A stretch of 64,000 nucleotides of DNA from Paenibacillus monticola (GTDB lineage: Bacteria > Bacillota > Bacilli > Paenibacillales > Paenibacillaceae), in NCBI RefSeq assembly GCF_009664975.1, contig NZ_WJXB01000003.1, forward strand, positions 1-64,000, in the 5' to 3' direction. Made by a program: the position numbers and the translations under genes. The notes under the pieces were generated by a model. That model had not been told where the DNA came from. It ran no database searches and worked only from the letters and a program-made list of their open reading frames with translations. Of this stretch, positions 17,124 to 26,170 are shown one piece after another (position 1 is the first letter of the stretch; the number at the start of each line of letters is the position of its first letter).

Positions 17124-18491
17124 TCAAATTGGAATCTCTAAGGTTACCTGTGCACCACCCGTGAGAGGAGAGTTGACGATATGGAGCCTTCCTCCATGCA
17201 ACTTTACAATTGAATCAGCAATATACAGACCTATCCCATAATGAATATTCGATGTCCTGCTGAAATCACCCATATAAAATTGTTTAGTAGCCGATTTCAT
17301 ATCTTCACTTGAGAAACCCTTGCCACTGTCTGTAGTAATGAAGCTGAGCTTGTTATCTATCGATTTGATTTCAAAGCCTAAATTTCCGTTGTAGGGTGAG
17401 TAAACAACTGCGTTTGAAACAATGTTCATGATCGCCCTATGAATCAGAGTGTGGCAGATCATAACTTCTGTGGGAATATTATTTTGCACAAACTCCACCT
17501 TTAGCCCTTTTGTATTCGCAAGTGCCTCAATCTGATCGTGGATGGTCTCTATAAAACTAGACAAATCTACTCTTTCCACTTGAAATGACAGAGATTTAGC
17601 GGAATTTGAAATTTCCATTAATGTCTTGATATACTCTTCAATTTGTTGGGCATTTTTTGAAATATATTCGATGTATTCCTGCTGTCCTTGATCTAACGTT
17701 GAATCAGACAGCAATTCTGCATTCCCTTTGATAATGGTTAAAGGAGTCTTCAGGTCATGGGCAAGCGCAGAAATTTGCTCCTTTTTCACCTGTTCAAGAT
17801 TCCATTGTTGTTCCAAGGAGTTCTTTAATTCTGTTTTCATTTCAGATAAAGAATAGATCACATCATCAAACTCCTTAATCCCCGAAAAAGATACTTCAAA
17901 GTCCAGATCTTTACTTTTGATTTGGTTCGTGGCAGAGATCAGGACTCCTAATCTTTTGTTTAATTGTTGGGCATACAGTGTTGAGGTTAAAAATACAGCA
18001 ACAATGAGTATGCAGAGGAACATTATAATCAATAGTGTTTGAACACTTAGAAAATGCCGTTGTAGAAATTCCGAATTATAACGCAGACTAATATAATATT
18101 GCAGAACACATACACCATCTTGCCGCTGAATTGTGTAATAGTTTTTAATACTCCCATTATTTTGATAGAGGCCTTGAGCATATTCTTTGGCTTCAATTAA
18201 GTCCTGACTGTCTAAATTCGATTGAAGCACATCGTAGTTATTATTGAATATTGCATAGCTACTGCCAGCGGGGATCATGTCTTCAGTAATTATAGACGCA
18301 GACTCGAGCACAGATTTCGCCTGCCTGGCAAGCGTTTCACTATAGTTCGCTGGGTACAGGAGTTCTTCTTGGAAGCAAAGTGCTACGATTCCCGCAAAAA
18401 ATATCAGTGTAAGCCCAAAGGCAAAACATAAGGTTAGCAAATATCTGAGGAAAACAGTTTTTAACGTTATGGCCCCTTCTTTTATAACCAT
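17124..18491 (-). CDS. Sensor histidine kinase of LanK/SpaK type
   Basis: A 455-residue kinase. Two membrane helices (about 13-38 and 150-175) enclose an extracellular region of about 110 residues. The phosphoacceptor region is ALAHDLKTPLTII, and the ATPase domain has NIVSNAVVYSP, TTDSGKGFS and HYGIGLYIADSIV. The ATG at 18491 overlaps the end of the regulator gene in ATGGTTATAA, and GGGGGAT precedes it. The architecture matches kinases that control lantibiotic immunity transporters (SpaK, NisK group), and the LanG-LanE-LanF genes lie just upstream on the same strand. Confidence 0.88.
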   Translation of the reverse strand: MVIKEGAITLKTVFLRYLLTLCFAFGLTLIFFAGIVALCFQEELLYPANYSETLARQAKSVLESASIITEDMIPAGSSYAIFNNNYDVLQSNLDSQDLIEAKEYAQGLYQNNGSIKNYYTIQRQDGVCVLQYYISLRYNSEFLQRHFLSVQTLLIIMFLCILIVAVFLTSTLYAQQLNKRLGVLISATNQIKSKDLDFEVSFSGIKEFDDVIYSLSEMKTELKNSLEQQWNLEQVKKEQISALAHDLKTPLTIIKGNAELLSDSTLDQGQQEYIEYISKNAQQIEEYIKTLMEISNSAKSLSFQVERVDLSSFIETIHDQIEALANTKGLKVEFVQNNIPTEVMICHTLIHRAIMNIVSNAVVYSPYNGNLGFEIKSIDNKLSFITTDSGKGFSSEDMKSATKQFYMGDFSRTSNIHYGIGLYIADSIVKLHGGRLHIVNSPLTGGAQVTLEIPI

Positions 18492-19141
18492 CTGTACCCA
18501 ATCCCCCAAACCGTTTCAATGGGAGAAATCTCAAAAGCCACAAGTTTCCCGCGAATATTCTTGATGTGTTCCGTAATCGTCGCACTGTCGCTTTCTCCAT
18601 CATAACCGTATACTTTCTCGTAAATTTTTTCTTTAGAAAAAACCTGCCCTTTATAACGCGCAAGAAATTCGCAAATAAAATATTCGCTTTTAGTGAGACT
18701 CACCTTTTGCTCATTCACAAATATCTCTTTCCCGCTTAAGTTGAATTTCACACCAGATACACTCATAACACTCCGCTTTTCCCTGTTCTCTCTGCGCAGA
18801 TGTGCATTGACCCTTGCACGAAGCTCGCCCGCGCCAAATGGTTTGGTAATATAATCATCTGCGCCGTTTCCCAAACCAAACATGATATCATTTTCCAACG
18901 ATCTTGCGGTCAGAAACATAATAGGACAATCTACAACATTTCTTATTTGTTTGCATAATTCAAAACCGTCAATTTCTGGCATCATAACATCCAACAGGAT
19001 GATGTCGTAGTATGAATAGTCATTAAGTGAAATTCCTATGGCACTATTCTTAGTAACCACATCATGATTATCCTTAACAAGGATATTTTTAACAAGCGAT
19101 AATATATCGGGTTCATCATCAATGACTAGCACCTTTGCCAT
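18482..19141 (-). CDS. OmpR-family response regulator of LanR/SpaR type
   Basis: A 219-residue regulator with receiver residues DDE at 8-10, Asp51 in ILLDVMMPEIDG and Lys in YITKPFGAGE. Its DNA-binding winged helix is SEYFICEFLARYKGQVFSK, ending in VWGIGYRWL. It resembles regulators encoded with lantibiotic or bacitracin-type ABC transporters. It lies 81 bases after the last transporter gene, and translation of the kinase is coupled to it. Activation of the transporter operon by this regulator is inferred from the usual LanRK arrangement. Confidence 0.9.
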   Translation of the reverse strand: MAKVLVIDDEPDILSLVKNILVKDNHDVVTKNSAIGISLNDYSYYDIILLDVMMPEIDGFELCKQIRNVVDCPIMFLTARSLENDIMFGLGNGADDYITKPFGAGELRARVNAHLRRENREKRSVMSVSGVKFNLSGKEIFVNEQKVSLTKSEYFICEFLARYKGQVFSKEKIYEKVYGYDGESDSATITEHIKNIRGKLVAFEISPIETVWGIGYRWL

Positions 19142-19222
19142 AACACTATCTCCTTTTCTAAAACCACAGAGCTTAACTCTTTTTAGTATAAATTATTAAT
19201 TATTTTGCGTAATGGCGATTTA

Positions 19223-19990
19223 TCACTTTCTGCCTTCCCAACGATTAAACCAAATGATACTGCCTATTAGCACAAAGATAGTACCTGTTATAACGGCAGA
19301 CATTCCCATACTAAGCTGTTCTCTAAAAAAAGCTGGAAGATTCATGCCTGATGGTGCTTGGAAATCTCGGATAAAAACCTCTGGTAGCTGTGATAGTCGT
19401 GCTGCCCATGTCCAGGGGACATACTGCCAGATATGATCACCAACTATCGTACCCCCAAAAATTGCAGCGATTAAAAAACCGGCTCCACCTGAGGCAACGG
19501 AAGCTCCTATCCCAAAAGCAAAGCTCAAATATAAATGCAGAGCAAATAAAATTAGAGAACCAAGCAGAACAAACATCGCTCCCTGTAAAAAACCCCCTAC
19601 CTGTATCTTCTCAACGTTTAAAAACCATTTCATCCCCGCTAAAAGAACTAATGTTGAAAAGAAAATTGAAATTGCGGTCATCAATATTAGTAGAGTGAAC
19701 TTACTAATGTAACTTACTGTTCTTGTAAGGGTTGAACCAAGAATAGCATTAAAGTTTCCTGCGCTTTCCTCCTGCATTCCAGTCAGCCCGCAAAGCAAGC
19801 CAGCTATGATGGGCATGGCAACAGAAATAACCATAAAAAAAGCATCGTAAATTTGACTTTGTGAACTTTGCTTTGTGAAATACCACAGCATAAAAAGGGG
19901 ATAAAGGATGGGCACAGTCACAACAATCAACCTGATTGATGTGTATTTTGTTTTCAACCAGTCTGAAGAAAGGGCTCTGAATAAACTCAA
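19223..19990 (-). CDS. Lantibiotic-immunity ABC transporter permease, LanG/MutG type
   Basis: A 255-residue integral membrane protein with six predicted helices. It shows the MutG-like start FRALSSDWLKTKYTSIRL and the central GLLCGLTGMQEESAGNF, which carries the E-E-x-A-G pattern of these permeases. It would form a heterodimer with the LanE-type protein encoded one base upstream. LanFEG transporters pull lantibiotics from the membrane and protect the producer or a neighbour. No lanA, lanB, lanC or lanM gene lies in this window. Confidence 0.85.
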   Translation of the reverse strand: MSLFRALSSDWLKTKYTSIRLIVVTVPILYPLFMLWYFTKQSSQSQIYDAFFMVISVAMPIIAGLLCGLTGMQEESAGNFNAILGSTLTRTVSYISKFTLLILMTAISIFFSTLVLLAGMKWFLNVEKIQVGGFLQGAMFVLLGSLILFALHLYLSFAFGIGASVASGGAGFLIAAIFGGTIVGDHIWQYVPWTWAARLSQLPEVFIRDFQAPSGMNLPAFFREQLSMGMSAVITGTIFVLIGSIIWFNRWEGRK

Positions 19991-19991
19991 A

Positions 19992-20738
19992 TTATCGAGC
20001 CTCCCTTTTCGAAAACCAAATGGCTGTTAGCAAAGACATAACCACAAAAAATACTAGTGATATCATAATACCCATGGGTATTACAGAAGAATTAAGCAGT
20101 GGATCATTTGCTGGCAGCGTTGTACCATTCGGGTGTACCCCAATAATCGGACACATTAATCGAAGGCCCCAACTCCACGGGATCATTATCCAACTTGACT
20201 CTGTAGACATCATAATGCCTGTCACCATTCCAGCAACACTAATTCCCATTGCCGCAGCCGTTCCCATCCATGTTGAAAAAAATAAGTAAACAGGTATTAA
20301 ACCGATTGAAGTCACCCATATTGTCAAGCTTGCTGCGGAAATTTGTAGAAAGGGTGCGGAGTTACTTGGCATCCATACCCCAGCTAAGAAAACAATGGCT
20401 ACCAGTATTACAGAAGCCAGAAACATATAGTAAGCAATGATCACTATTTTACTAAACCACATTACTGCCGCATTAATGTTAAGTGTACGCAAGCCTCGGT
20501 AATTCCCTGATTTCCTTTCTTTCGCATCTGACAGTGAACATAGCAAGGCTGAGCCCACAGGCATAAAAAGGAGCGGCCACCAGTTAAATATCAAAGTAAT
20601 GAAATAGTTATTCTGCGACCCCAAATTTGATAGGGTAAAGAACGAATACAAAATAAAAAACATAGGGGAAAGTACAATAAGCTTGCGAGAAAAGGTACGT
20701 CTATATTTCAAATTTTCGGATAGTAAATAATTAATCAT
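19992..20738 (-). CDS. Lantibiotic-immunity ABC transporter permease, LanE/MutE type
   Basis: A 248-residue membrane protein with six predicted helices and the MutE/EpiE-type features: N-terminal LLSENLKYRRTFSRKL, FNWWPLLFMPVGSALLCS, and the polar DAKERKSGNYR segment, the counterpart of the partner's E-E-x-A-G region. Its start overlaps the end of the ATPase gene by eight bases, and the LanG gene follows after one base, so the three are translated as a unit. It is expected to pair with LanG in the membrane. Confidence 0.85.
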   Translation of the reverse strand: MINYLLSENLKYRRTFSRKLIVLSPMFFILYSFFTLSNLGSQNNYFITLIFNWWPLLFMPVGSALLCSLSDAKERKSGNYRGLRTLNINAAVMWFSKIVIIAYYMFLASVILVAIVFLAGVWMPSNSAPFLQISAASLTIWVTSIGLIPVYLFFSTWMGTAAAMGISVAGMVTGIMMSTESSWIMIPWSWGLRLMCPIIGVHPNGTTLPANDPLLNSSVIPMGIMISLVFFVVMSLLTAIWFSKREAR

Positions 20739-21447
20739 AATCCTTCACCTCTTTTTTGTTCCCCACAACAACCTTCATAAACAATTCTTCCAGATCATCC
20801 CCGTGCTGAATTTTATCCTGATAACCGAGTATTCCATTACTAATAATACCGATATGATCAGCAATCTGTTCCACTTCGGAAAGAATGTGGCTTGATAAGA
20901 TCACAGTGATACCTTTTGTGGGGAAAGAACGAATCAACTCACGCAGTTCTTGTATCCCAAGGGGGTCGAGTCCATTAGTGGGCTCATCTAAAATCAATAG
21001 CTTTGGATGGTTTAATAACGCTATGGCAATACCTAAACGCTGTTTCATACCCATAGAGAATTGTGCTGACCTTTTCTTTCCCGTAGTTTGCATATCAACG
21101 ATCTCAAGGACTTCCTGTATCCGGGAATCCGGCAAATGAAGCAATTTCGTATGAACTTTCAGATTTTCTACGGCTGTAAGATTTCCGTAAAGTGCGGGAG
21201 ACTCAATTAGCGAACCTATGTCTTTTAGGTCTTTCCGACTCCACGAATGGCCGTCATAGATGATCTTGCCGGAAGTTGGATGCAATAGACCCGTTATAAG
21301 CTTTAACGTAGTTGACTTTCCTGCACCATTTGGCCCCAAAAGGCCATAGATTGAATTTCTTTTTAAGGCTAAAGAGATATTATTGACCGCACACTGCCCT
21401 CCAAATTTTTTACATAGATTCTCAGTCTGTAGTAAATATGATTCCAT
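20731..21447 (-). CDS. Lantibiotic-immunity ABC transporter ATPase, LanF/MutF type
   Basis: A 238-residue ABC ATPase with Walker A GPNGAGKS, signature FSMGMKQRLGIA, Walker B LLILDEPTNGLDP and H-loop SSHILSEVE. The ATG at 21447 follows AAAGGA by eight bases; earlier in-frame ATGs lie too close to that site or have none. It is the first gene of a LanF-LanE-LanG-LanR-LanK series. It energises removal of a membrane-active peptide from the cell surface. The actual substrate peptide is not encoded here. Confidence 0.88.
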   Translation of the reverse strand: MESYLLQTENLCKKFGGQCAVNNISLALKRNSIYGLLGPNGAGKSTTLKLITGLLHPTSGKIIYDGHSWSRKDLKDIGSLIESPALYGNLTAVENLKVHTKLLHLPDSRIQEVLEIVDMQTTGKKRSAQFSMGMKQRLGIAIALLNHPKLLILDEPTNGLDPLGIQELRELIRSFPTKGITVILSSHILSEVEQIADHIGIISNGILGYQDKIQHGDDLEELFMKVVVGNKKEVKDYD

Positions 21448-21530
21448 TGTGATCATCCTTTCGCTTGCCATATATTTCATGATAAAGGGCAAATCTAAGG
21501 ATTTTATGAAGCTCCTTCAAAGTAAACTCG

Positions 21531-21582
21531 AAAAAAAAGCCTGTAAACGAAGCCGCTATTACCGACTTTGTCTACAGGCTTT
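21531..21582 (-). terminator. Rho-independent terminator of the lipoprotein gene
   Basis: AAAGCCTGTA and TACAGGCTTT form the stem. On the minus strand the hairpin is followed by eight T residues. It lies 33 bases after the stop of the lipoprotein gene and just before the LanF ribosome site, so it separates the two transcripts. Confidence 0.85.
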
Positions 21583-21614
21583 CCCTATTTAAAGTTATCA
21601 GTGCAGTTACAGAA

Positions 21615-22190
21615 TTATTTGATTTCTGTTGCTCCAGTTACTTTTCCTTCAAGTACAGCGCTTGTTTTCAAATCTTCGCTCTTAAAGTAAAGGTTACCAT
21701 CTACTGTAGCTGTTTTATCAAGAGTAAATCCTTTGGCTTCAACATAAACATCACCCTTGATTGTTCCGCCTTGGACTTTGAAGTTTTCACTTTGCACAGT
21801 GACTTTTGGAGCAGTAAGGATATAAGATGCTGTGATTTTGTGATCTGCATCCTGTGCATAAAGAGCAAGCTTGCGGTAGATGTCTCCGTCAGCGGCGCCT
21901 TTATCATGGAATTCACCAGCTACTACAACGTCTTGATCAACAGTTACGTCTTTAAGAATAGCAATAATCCATTTTCCATCTGCGCTTACAGCATTGGTAA
22001 ATGCAGCTGCTTCATCTACGATTGAAGCTGTAGTTACAGCATCGGTTGCCGGTTCAGTTGTGGCGGCTGGAGCAGTTGTAGCGGCTGGAGCAGTTGTAGC
22101 TGCCTCATTGGCTGCATTATTCGAACCACAACCAGATAACACCGCAATCGAAACTCCTGCCACTAGCATACTTGTAAATATCTTCTTCAT
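21615..22190 (-). CDS. Secreted lipoprotein with Ala/Thr-rich linker and repeat-fold domain
   Basis: A 191-residue protein with a lipobox (VLSGC) near residue 21, a low-complexity TAPAATTAPAATTEPAT linker, and a C-terminal domain made of alternating short beta segments (VTVQSENFKVQGG, GDVYVEAKGFTLDKTATVDGNLYF, VLEGKVTG). This last part resembles the parallel beta pattern of polymer-forming bactofilin-like proteins, but identity is not secure. It would be anchored on the outer face of the membrane. AAATGATATGAAG precedes it with a weak GGGGGAAATG ribosome site. Confidence 0.65.
   Translation of the reverse strand: MKKIFTSMLVAGVSIAVLSGCGSNNAANEAATTAPAATTAPAATTEPATDAVTTASIVDEAAAFTNAVSADGKWIIAILKDVTVDQDVVVAGEFHDKGAADGDIYRKLALYAQDADHKITASYILTAPKVTVQSENFKVQGGTIKGDVYVEAKGFTLDKTATVDGNLYFKSEDLKTSAVLEGKVTGATEIK
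22063..22098. repeat. 18-base tandem repeat inside the lipoprotein gene
   Basis: The unit GCGGCTGGAGCAGTTGTA occurs twice in tandem at 22063-22080 and 22081-22098. It encodes the TTAPAA repeat of the linker. Such in-frame units can change copy number by slippage and alter linker length. Confidence 0.85.
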
Positions 22191-22425
22191 ATCATTTCCC
22201 CCTATTTTCTATAATATAGTAATTATATATCAAAATTTAAGATTATGCACGTGATTAATTTCACAAATTTGTGTCTTTTTTCGTATTTGCGCAGTTTATA
22301 CCCTCAACTTAAGATATAGAATCATACTCAAACCTTCTTATGTTTGCACAAATCCCCGCTACAATCCTTATTCTTAATCTCAATTGATTATAGGCTGATC
22401 GCTCCATTCTCCCCACCACTGTTCA

Positions 22426-23214
22426 CTAATTTCCAGGCGTTATCAGCGAGTCCGATAACGATTTGGTCAGCTTTCTTCTACGCATCAATACAACAATCAA
22501 ATAGCCGCCGTATATCAAACACAAAATATTTAAGATAGATACAACTAATACTTCTTTATCTGTAATAGTAGTGTTCGTCATTTGGGCAAGGGCATCAAAC
22601 ATGAAATGGAAAGCTATTAAAGGAACAATGTTGTGTGTAGTTTCTATAAGCAAAGCAAGAATAAAACCGATAAGGAAAGCATTGAGCACCTGCAATAAAG
22701 TATGTATGAGATCACTTCCGTTTAGTGCATTAGCCATATGTAGGATACCGAAGAAGATCGAAGAAAAAATGATATAAAATAGGGTTCCTTTGGATTGTAG
22801 TCTTTCTCTGAGAATCCCTCTAAAAATGGACTCCTCTGTATAACCAACAAGTAGTGAAAAAACTAATATAAGTACAATTTCAGTAACACTAAGCTCTAGG
22901 TTGAAACCACCCATTATCGGTTGAACCGCTACTATAACAAGCAAGGGTATATAATATAACGTTACCTTTTCTTTACGAATATCCAGCCATTTAAAACCAA
23001 ATAGCCTCATAGAGCGATCTTTCTTTTTCATGTACACAGTAACTATTACAGCCATTAGGAAAAATGCACACCCTTGAGCAAACATAATACCTGTGTCATC
23101 AAACTCTAATATAGTCGCGACTGCAGACGCCACAGCTATCAACAAAGTAAGTACTACCCCCAACATTAATGAAAATAGAATCGGATGTCCCTTGGCTGCT
23201 ACATTTTCTTTCAT
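22426..23214 (-). CDS. CPBP-family intramembrane metalloprotease (CAAX/bacteriocin-processing type)
   Basis: A 262-residue membrane protein with eight predicted helices and the family motifs in order: TEESIFRG (Glu-Glu-x-x-x-Arg), FGILHMANAL (Phe-x-x-x-His) and IAFHFMFDA (His with following small residue). These hold the metal inside the membrane. The ATG at 23214 follows AAAGGAGAG, whereas an earlier in-frame ATG has no site. Members process or give immunity to bacteriocins or act in envelope stress. The location close to a lantibiotic-immunity transporter is suggestive, but the genes are not co-transcribed. Confidence 0.85.
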   Translation of the reverse strand: MKENVAAKGHPILFSLMLGVVLTLLIAVASAVATILEFDDTGIMFAQGCAFFLMAVIVTVYMKKKDRSMRLFGFKWLDIRKEKVTLYYIPLLVIVAVQPIMGGFNLELSVTEIVLILVFSLLVGYTEESIFRGILRERLQSKGTLFYIIFSSIFFGILHMANALNGSDLIHTLLQVLNAFLIGFILALLIETTHNIVPLIAFHFMFDALAQMTNTTITDKEVLVVSILNILCLIYGGYLIVVLMRRRKLTKSLSDSLITPGN

Positions 23215-23317
23215 CGAACTCTCTCCTTTTATCTTACAAATTTTCATTATAATTCAATACTCTTATCTGAATTATAACTAGAAAACAAAGTTCGGTGCAG
23301 TGAGCTAAACCACTCCG

Positions 23318-24016
23318 TCAAGCCATTTCATCCAGACGAACGAAGTGCAAGTTTCTTGTCTGCAATTGATTTAACACTTCTTCCAAAGCTTGCAGCATAA
23401 AATAAGGAGCATTCCGGTCCGCACCCATCGTCTCACCGCTGTCATGAAGCAATATAACAGATCCATCGGTAATACGGCCTAACAAGGTTGACTGCAACTG
23501 GGTCTGACAGACCCGGCTATTCCAATCCCCCGCCTTCAGCGACCACAGAACAATCCGATACTGCTTATAACGGAAGAAATCAAATATATTGATTAATCCC
23601 CAAGGTGGGCGGTAATGGTTGGGTCTGATTCCGACAATCGACTCTATAATATCAGCGGAGCGGTCCAGATGTTCGCGCTTGATGGTACTGGGCAGCATCA
23701 TCCAGTTGGAGGTATGGCAATAATTATGAATACCAATCTGATGGCCTTCCCGGTCCATTCTTCGGATAAGTTCAGGATTCTGCTCAGCTTGCGATCCAAG
23801 CACGAAAAAAGTTGCTTTCACTTGATATAGCTTCAATAAATCCAGTAATTTCGGCGTATAATGCGGATGTGGTCCATCATCAAAGGTGAAGGCCACCTGT
23901 TTTTTTATCGTTCCTTTACGAAAGACACCAAAGCCTGTTATTCGTGTAATCATACTCGGAACAAACATGTACAGAGTGGCAATGCACAGTATTCCTCCCA
24001 CAAGGTATGTAAGCAT
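23318..24016 (-). CDS. Polysaccharide deacetylase family protein
   Basis: A 232-residue protein with one N-terminal membrane anchor (residues 1-20) and a NodB-type deacetylase domain. TFDDGP carries the catalytic and metal-binding Asp, HNYCH the metal-binding histidines, RPPWG the substrate arginine, and LLHDSG the catalytic His. It would remove acetyl groups from a surface polysaccharide or peptidoglycan on the outer face. It is the last of three adjacent same-strand genes with a YkoP-like gene and an MGDG-synthase-type glycosyltransferase. Confidence 0.88.
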   Translation of the reverse strand: MLTYLVGGILCIATLYMFVPSMITRITGFGVFRKGTIKKQVAFTFDDGPHPHYTPKLLDLLKLYQVKATFFVLGSQAEQNPELIRRMDREGHQIGIHNYCHTSNWMMLPSTIKREHLDRSADIIESIVGIRPNHYRPPWGLINIFDFFRYKQYRIVLWSLKAGDWNSRVCQTQLQSTLLGRITDGSVILLHDSGETMGADRNAPYFMLQALEEVLNQLQTRNLHFVRLDEMA

Positions 24017-24052
24017 GGCTCCCCCTATCTCTTACTTTAATCAAGATGTACC

Positions 24053-24646
24053 TTATCCAGACATTTCCTGTCCAGGCGAGAAACGATTCTTCAGTGAGGA
24101 CCGTGAATGAATCAGCAGCATCGGCACTAGTTGTTCTGTTCGCCGACTGATCCTTTGTCTTCCTTCTGGGTGCATGGCAGATAGCAGCAATCGAAGATAG
24201 AGGGTAGTGATATGCTCAAAGATACCGGACTTCATCTTCTGTTGTTCAAAGCCAAGACCGTGTGTCAATCCTCGATGGAGCAGTGTAATACCCAGTAAAG
24301 CCTTGACTTGCCTGAACTCAGAGCGCGATTCGAAAGCTTTATTAATTTGCTTCATGGATGTACGCAACATGCGGGCTGTTTGGAGTGCAGCACGATCCGA
24401 GCCTTCAGATTGGATCAACTTCAGGATGCTTCCATTATCAAGGTGGAGTTCACCCACCCACTCTCCCTGTTTGATGACAGTGGTGTCCTGGCATATAATG
24501 GCCTGCCCTCTGTGCTTTTTAAGCATCACAGTGCATATACCAAAGTGCTCCGTATACGATCCTCGAAAATGTGAAAGCACCGAAAAAGCTTTTTCCCACA
24601 TCATCCAGGCGGACTGCACCGTGGTTTTGCGTATTTTAAAGCCCAT
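24053..24646 (-). CDS. YkoP-like protein
   Basis: A 197-residue soluble protein. It resembles the YkoP domain of Bacillus, often next to or fused with polysaccharide deacetylases: VGELHLDNGSIL, TARMLRTSMKQINKAF and HGLGFEQQKMKSGIFEHITTLYLRLLLSAMHPEGRQR are the recognisable segments. The domain has no established reaction. It lies 36 bases upstream of the deacetylase gene and 34 bases after the glycosyltransferase gene, so all three act in one pathway, probably making or modifying an envelope glycolipid or polymer. Confidence 0.65.
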   Translation of the reverse strand: MGFKIRKTTVQSAWMMWEKAFSVLSHFRGSYTEHFGICTVMLKKHRGQAIICQDTTVIKQGEWVGELHLDNGSILKLIQSEGSDRAALQTARMLRTSMKQINKAFESRSEFRQVKALLGITLLHRGLTHGLGFEQQKMKSGIFEHITTLYLRLLLSAMHPEGRQRISRRTEQLVPMLLIHSRSSLKNRFSPGQEMSG

Positions 24647-24680
24647 ATGATCACCTTCCTACGAACTATTGTCTTCTCTA

Positions 24681-25859
24681 TTAAATAAATGCCAAATGCT
24701 GCTCTGGGGAATCCCATTTTTCATTCAAAGCATGTTGCTGCACGTTCAAAATTTCATTTATCGCAAGCCGGGCAGAGTCTTTATGCATAAGCTTTCTAGC
24801 CGCTTCTTTCATCTCACTCAAAATTTCTTGGTTATTTAAAAGTTGCTGCAATTGAGACTGTAACTGGCAAATGCCTAGTTCCCAAGCTGCTCCAGCACTG
24901 ATCAAATAATCTGCGTTATCCCGTTCTTGTCCATACTGAGGCTGAAAAAGAAGCATGGGCAGCCGACTTGCCAGCGCTTCAGAGGTAGTGAGGCCCCCTG
25001 GTTTAGTTATTAATACATCCGCCATTGCCATCCATTCATGAATGTCTTCCACATAGCCTTTTATCTGCACATTAGGTCTGTTCTGGAATTCTCCTTGCAG
25101 GCGTTTCATTAATTTTTCGTTGCGCCCACAAATGATATTGAAATGAATATCTGGCGGCAGGGTCTCCGAATTTACTTGATCTATGAAGGACTTGTTAATG
25201 ATCCCCTCTCCCCCACCCATGACGAGTACAATAAAAACTTTCGGGCTTAGACCATTTTTCACCCGCAATTTTCTTTTGTCCAAAGTCTGGTTATAGGCTG
25301 GACGCACGGGGATACCCGTCACAGTAATGATCGTCTTTGATATGCCCCTTCGCTGCAAGGCCAAACGTACCCGCTCAGAACCCACCAAATAGAGATCGGT
25401 ATGTGGATGTATCCAATAGCTGTGATCAGTGTGATCAGTAATGACTGTAACCGCCGGCACATCAATCAGCCCTTTTGCCTTCAGCAGAGAAATTGCCGCA
25501 GCCGCAGGCGGGAAAGTACTGACCAGTAATGTAGGGTTGGCTTCCTGCAGCAGTGTGACCATTCGCTGAATGCTGAATGAACGGAGCTGCTTTAATAACC
25601 GGGATAAAGAGTTGTCCCTACGTGTCTTTTGAAACATATAACCGTATAATGAAGGAAAATGCTTCACCCACAACAAGAAGCAGTACCGCTCAAAGGTATG
25701 CATATAAGGATGTATCCAGGACATAAAATCAACTACTTCCACGACCATACCCGGTCTGTACAGCGCTGACGCCTCCAGCATTGCTCTCGCTGCTTGCATA
25801 TGTCCATCTCCCAGAGTGCCGGACAGAATCAATATTTTCTCGTATTTCTTTACTTTCAT
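24681..25859 (-). CDS. MGDG-synthase-type glycosyltransferase (UgtP-like)
   Basis: A 392-residue GT-B glycosyltransferase. The N-terminal LSGTLGDGHMQAARAM matches the GxGGGH-type loop of MGDG synthases, here with GDGH, and the C-terminal GGLTTSEALASRLPMLLFQPQYGQERDNADYL binds the nucleotide sugar. It lacks a signal peptide and works at the inner membrane face, probably adding a hexose to a lipid. The ATG at 25859 is chosen; a TTG three codons earlier also follows the GGGGGGAG site. It heads the trio with YkoP-like and deacetylase genes. Confidence 0.82.
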   Translation of the reverse strand: MKVKKYEKILILSGTLGDGHMQAARAMLEASALYRPGMVVEVVDFMSWIHPYMHTFERYCFLLWVKHFPSLYGYMFQKTRRDNSLSRLLKQLRSFSIQRMVTLLQEANPTLLVSTFPPAAAAISLLKAKGLIDVPAVTVITDHTDHSYWIHPHTDLYLVGSERVRLALQRRGISKTIITVTGIPVRPAYNQTLDKRKLRVKNGLSPKVFIVLVMGGGEGIINKSFIDQVNSETLPPDIHFNIICGRNEKLMKRLQGEFQNRPNVQIKGYVEDIHEWMAMADVLITKPGGLTTSEALASRLPMLLFQPQYGQERDNADYLISAGAAWELGICQLQSQLQQLLNNQEILSEMKEAARKLMHKDSARLAINEILNVQQHALNEKWDSPEQHLAFI

Positions 25860-26170
25860 CAACCTCAATCTCCCCCCTGTGCAATGTATAAGTTAACCTC
25901 ACTGTACTCACCTTTATCAGCTATCTTTTTCCTTATTTCTAATACTACATAATTGAATTTTCTTTTTTCTTACCCAAATCTTACTAAAATCTTAAGTTCC
26001 GGTTTTTATGTCTTCTTATGTTTGACGCCATCCAACGGTCTATCCCTGCTTAGATCTGTGAAAAGTAATGTTTTGATATGCAGAAAGTGAGCGTAAACTC
26101 CCTAACTCTACAATCCAGCAGTAGGAAAAGCAGGAAAATAGCTGCTTATGGGGAATATTAACAGTGTACT
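25860..26170. other. Gene-free stretch upstream of the glycosyltransferase
   Basis: This 311-base stretch must hold the promoter of the glycosyltransferase operon on its left side. I see no convincing gene, hairpin or repeat in it. It ends where the degraded bPH reading frame begins. Confidence 0.6.

Noticed and set aside
22438..22460. CGTTATC/GATAACG inverted repeat near the end of the CPBP gene
   Set aside because: It lies inside coding sequence and has no T-run, so chance is the simpler explanation.
24207..24650. Plus-strand open frame of 147 codons opposite the YkoP-like gene
   Set aside because: The minus-strand frame fits the operon and has recognisable family segments; the plus-strand product does not.
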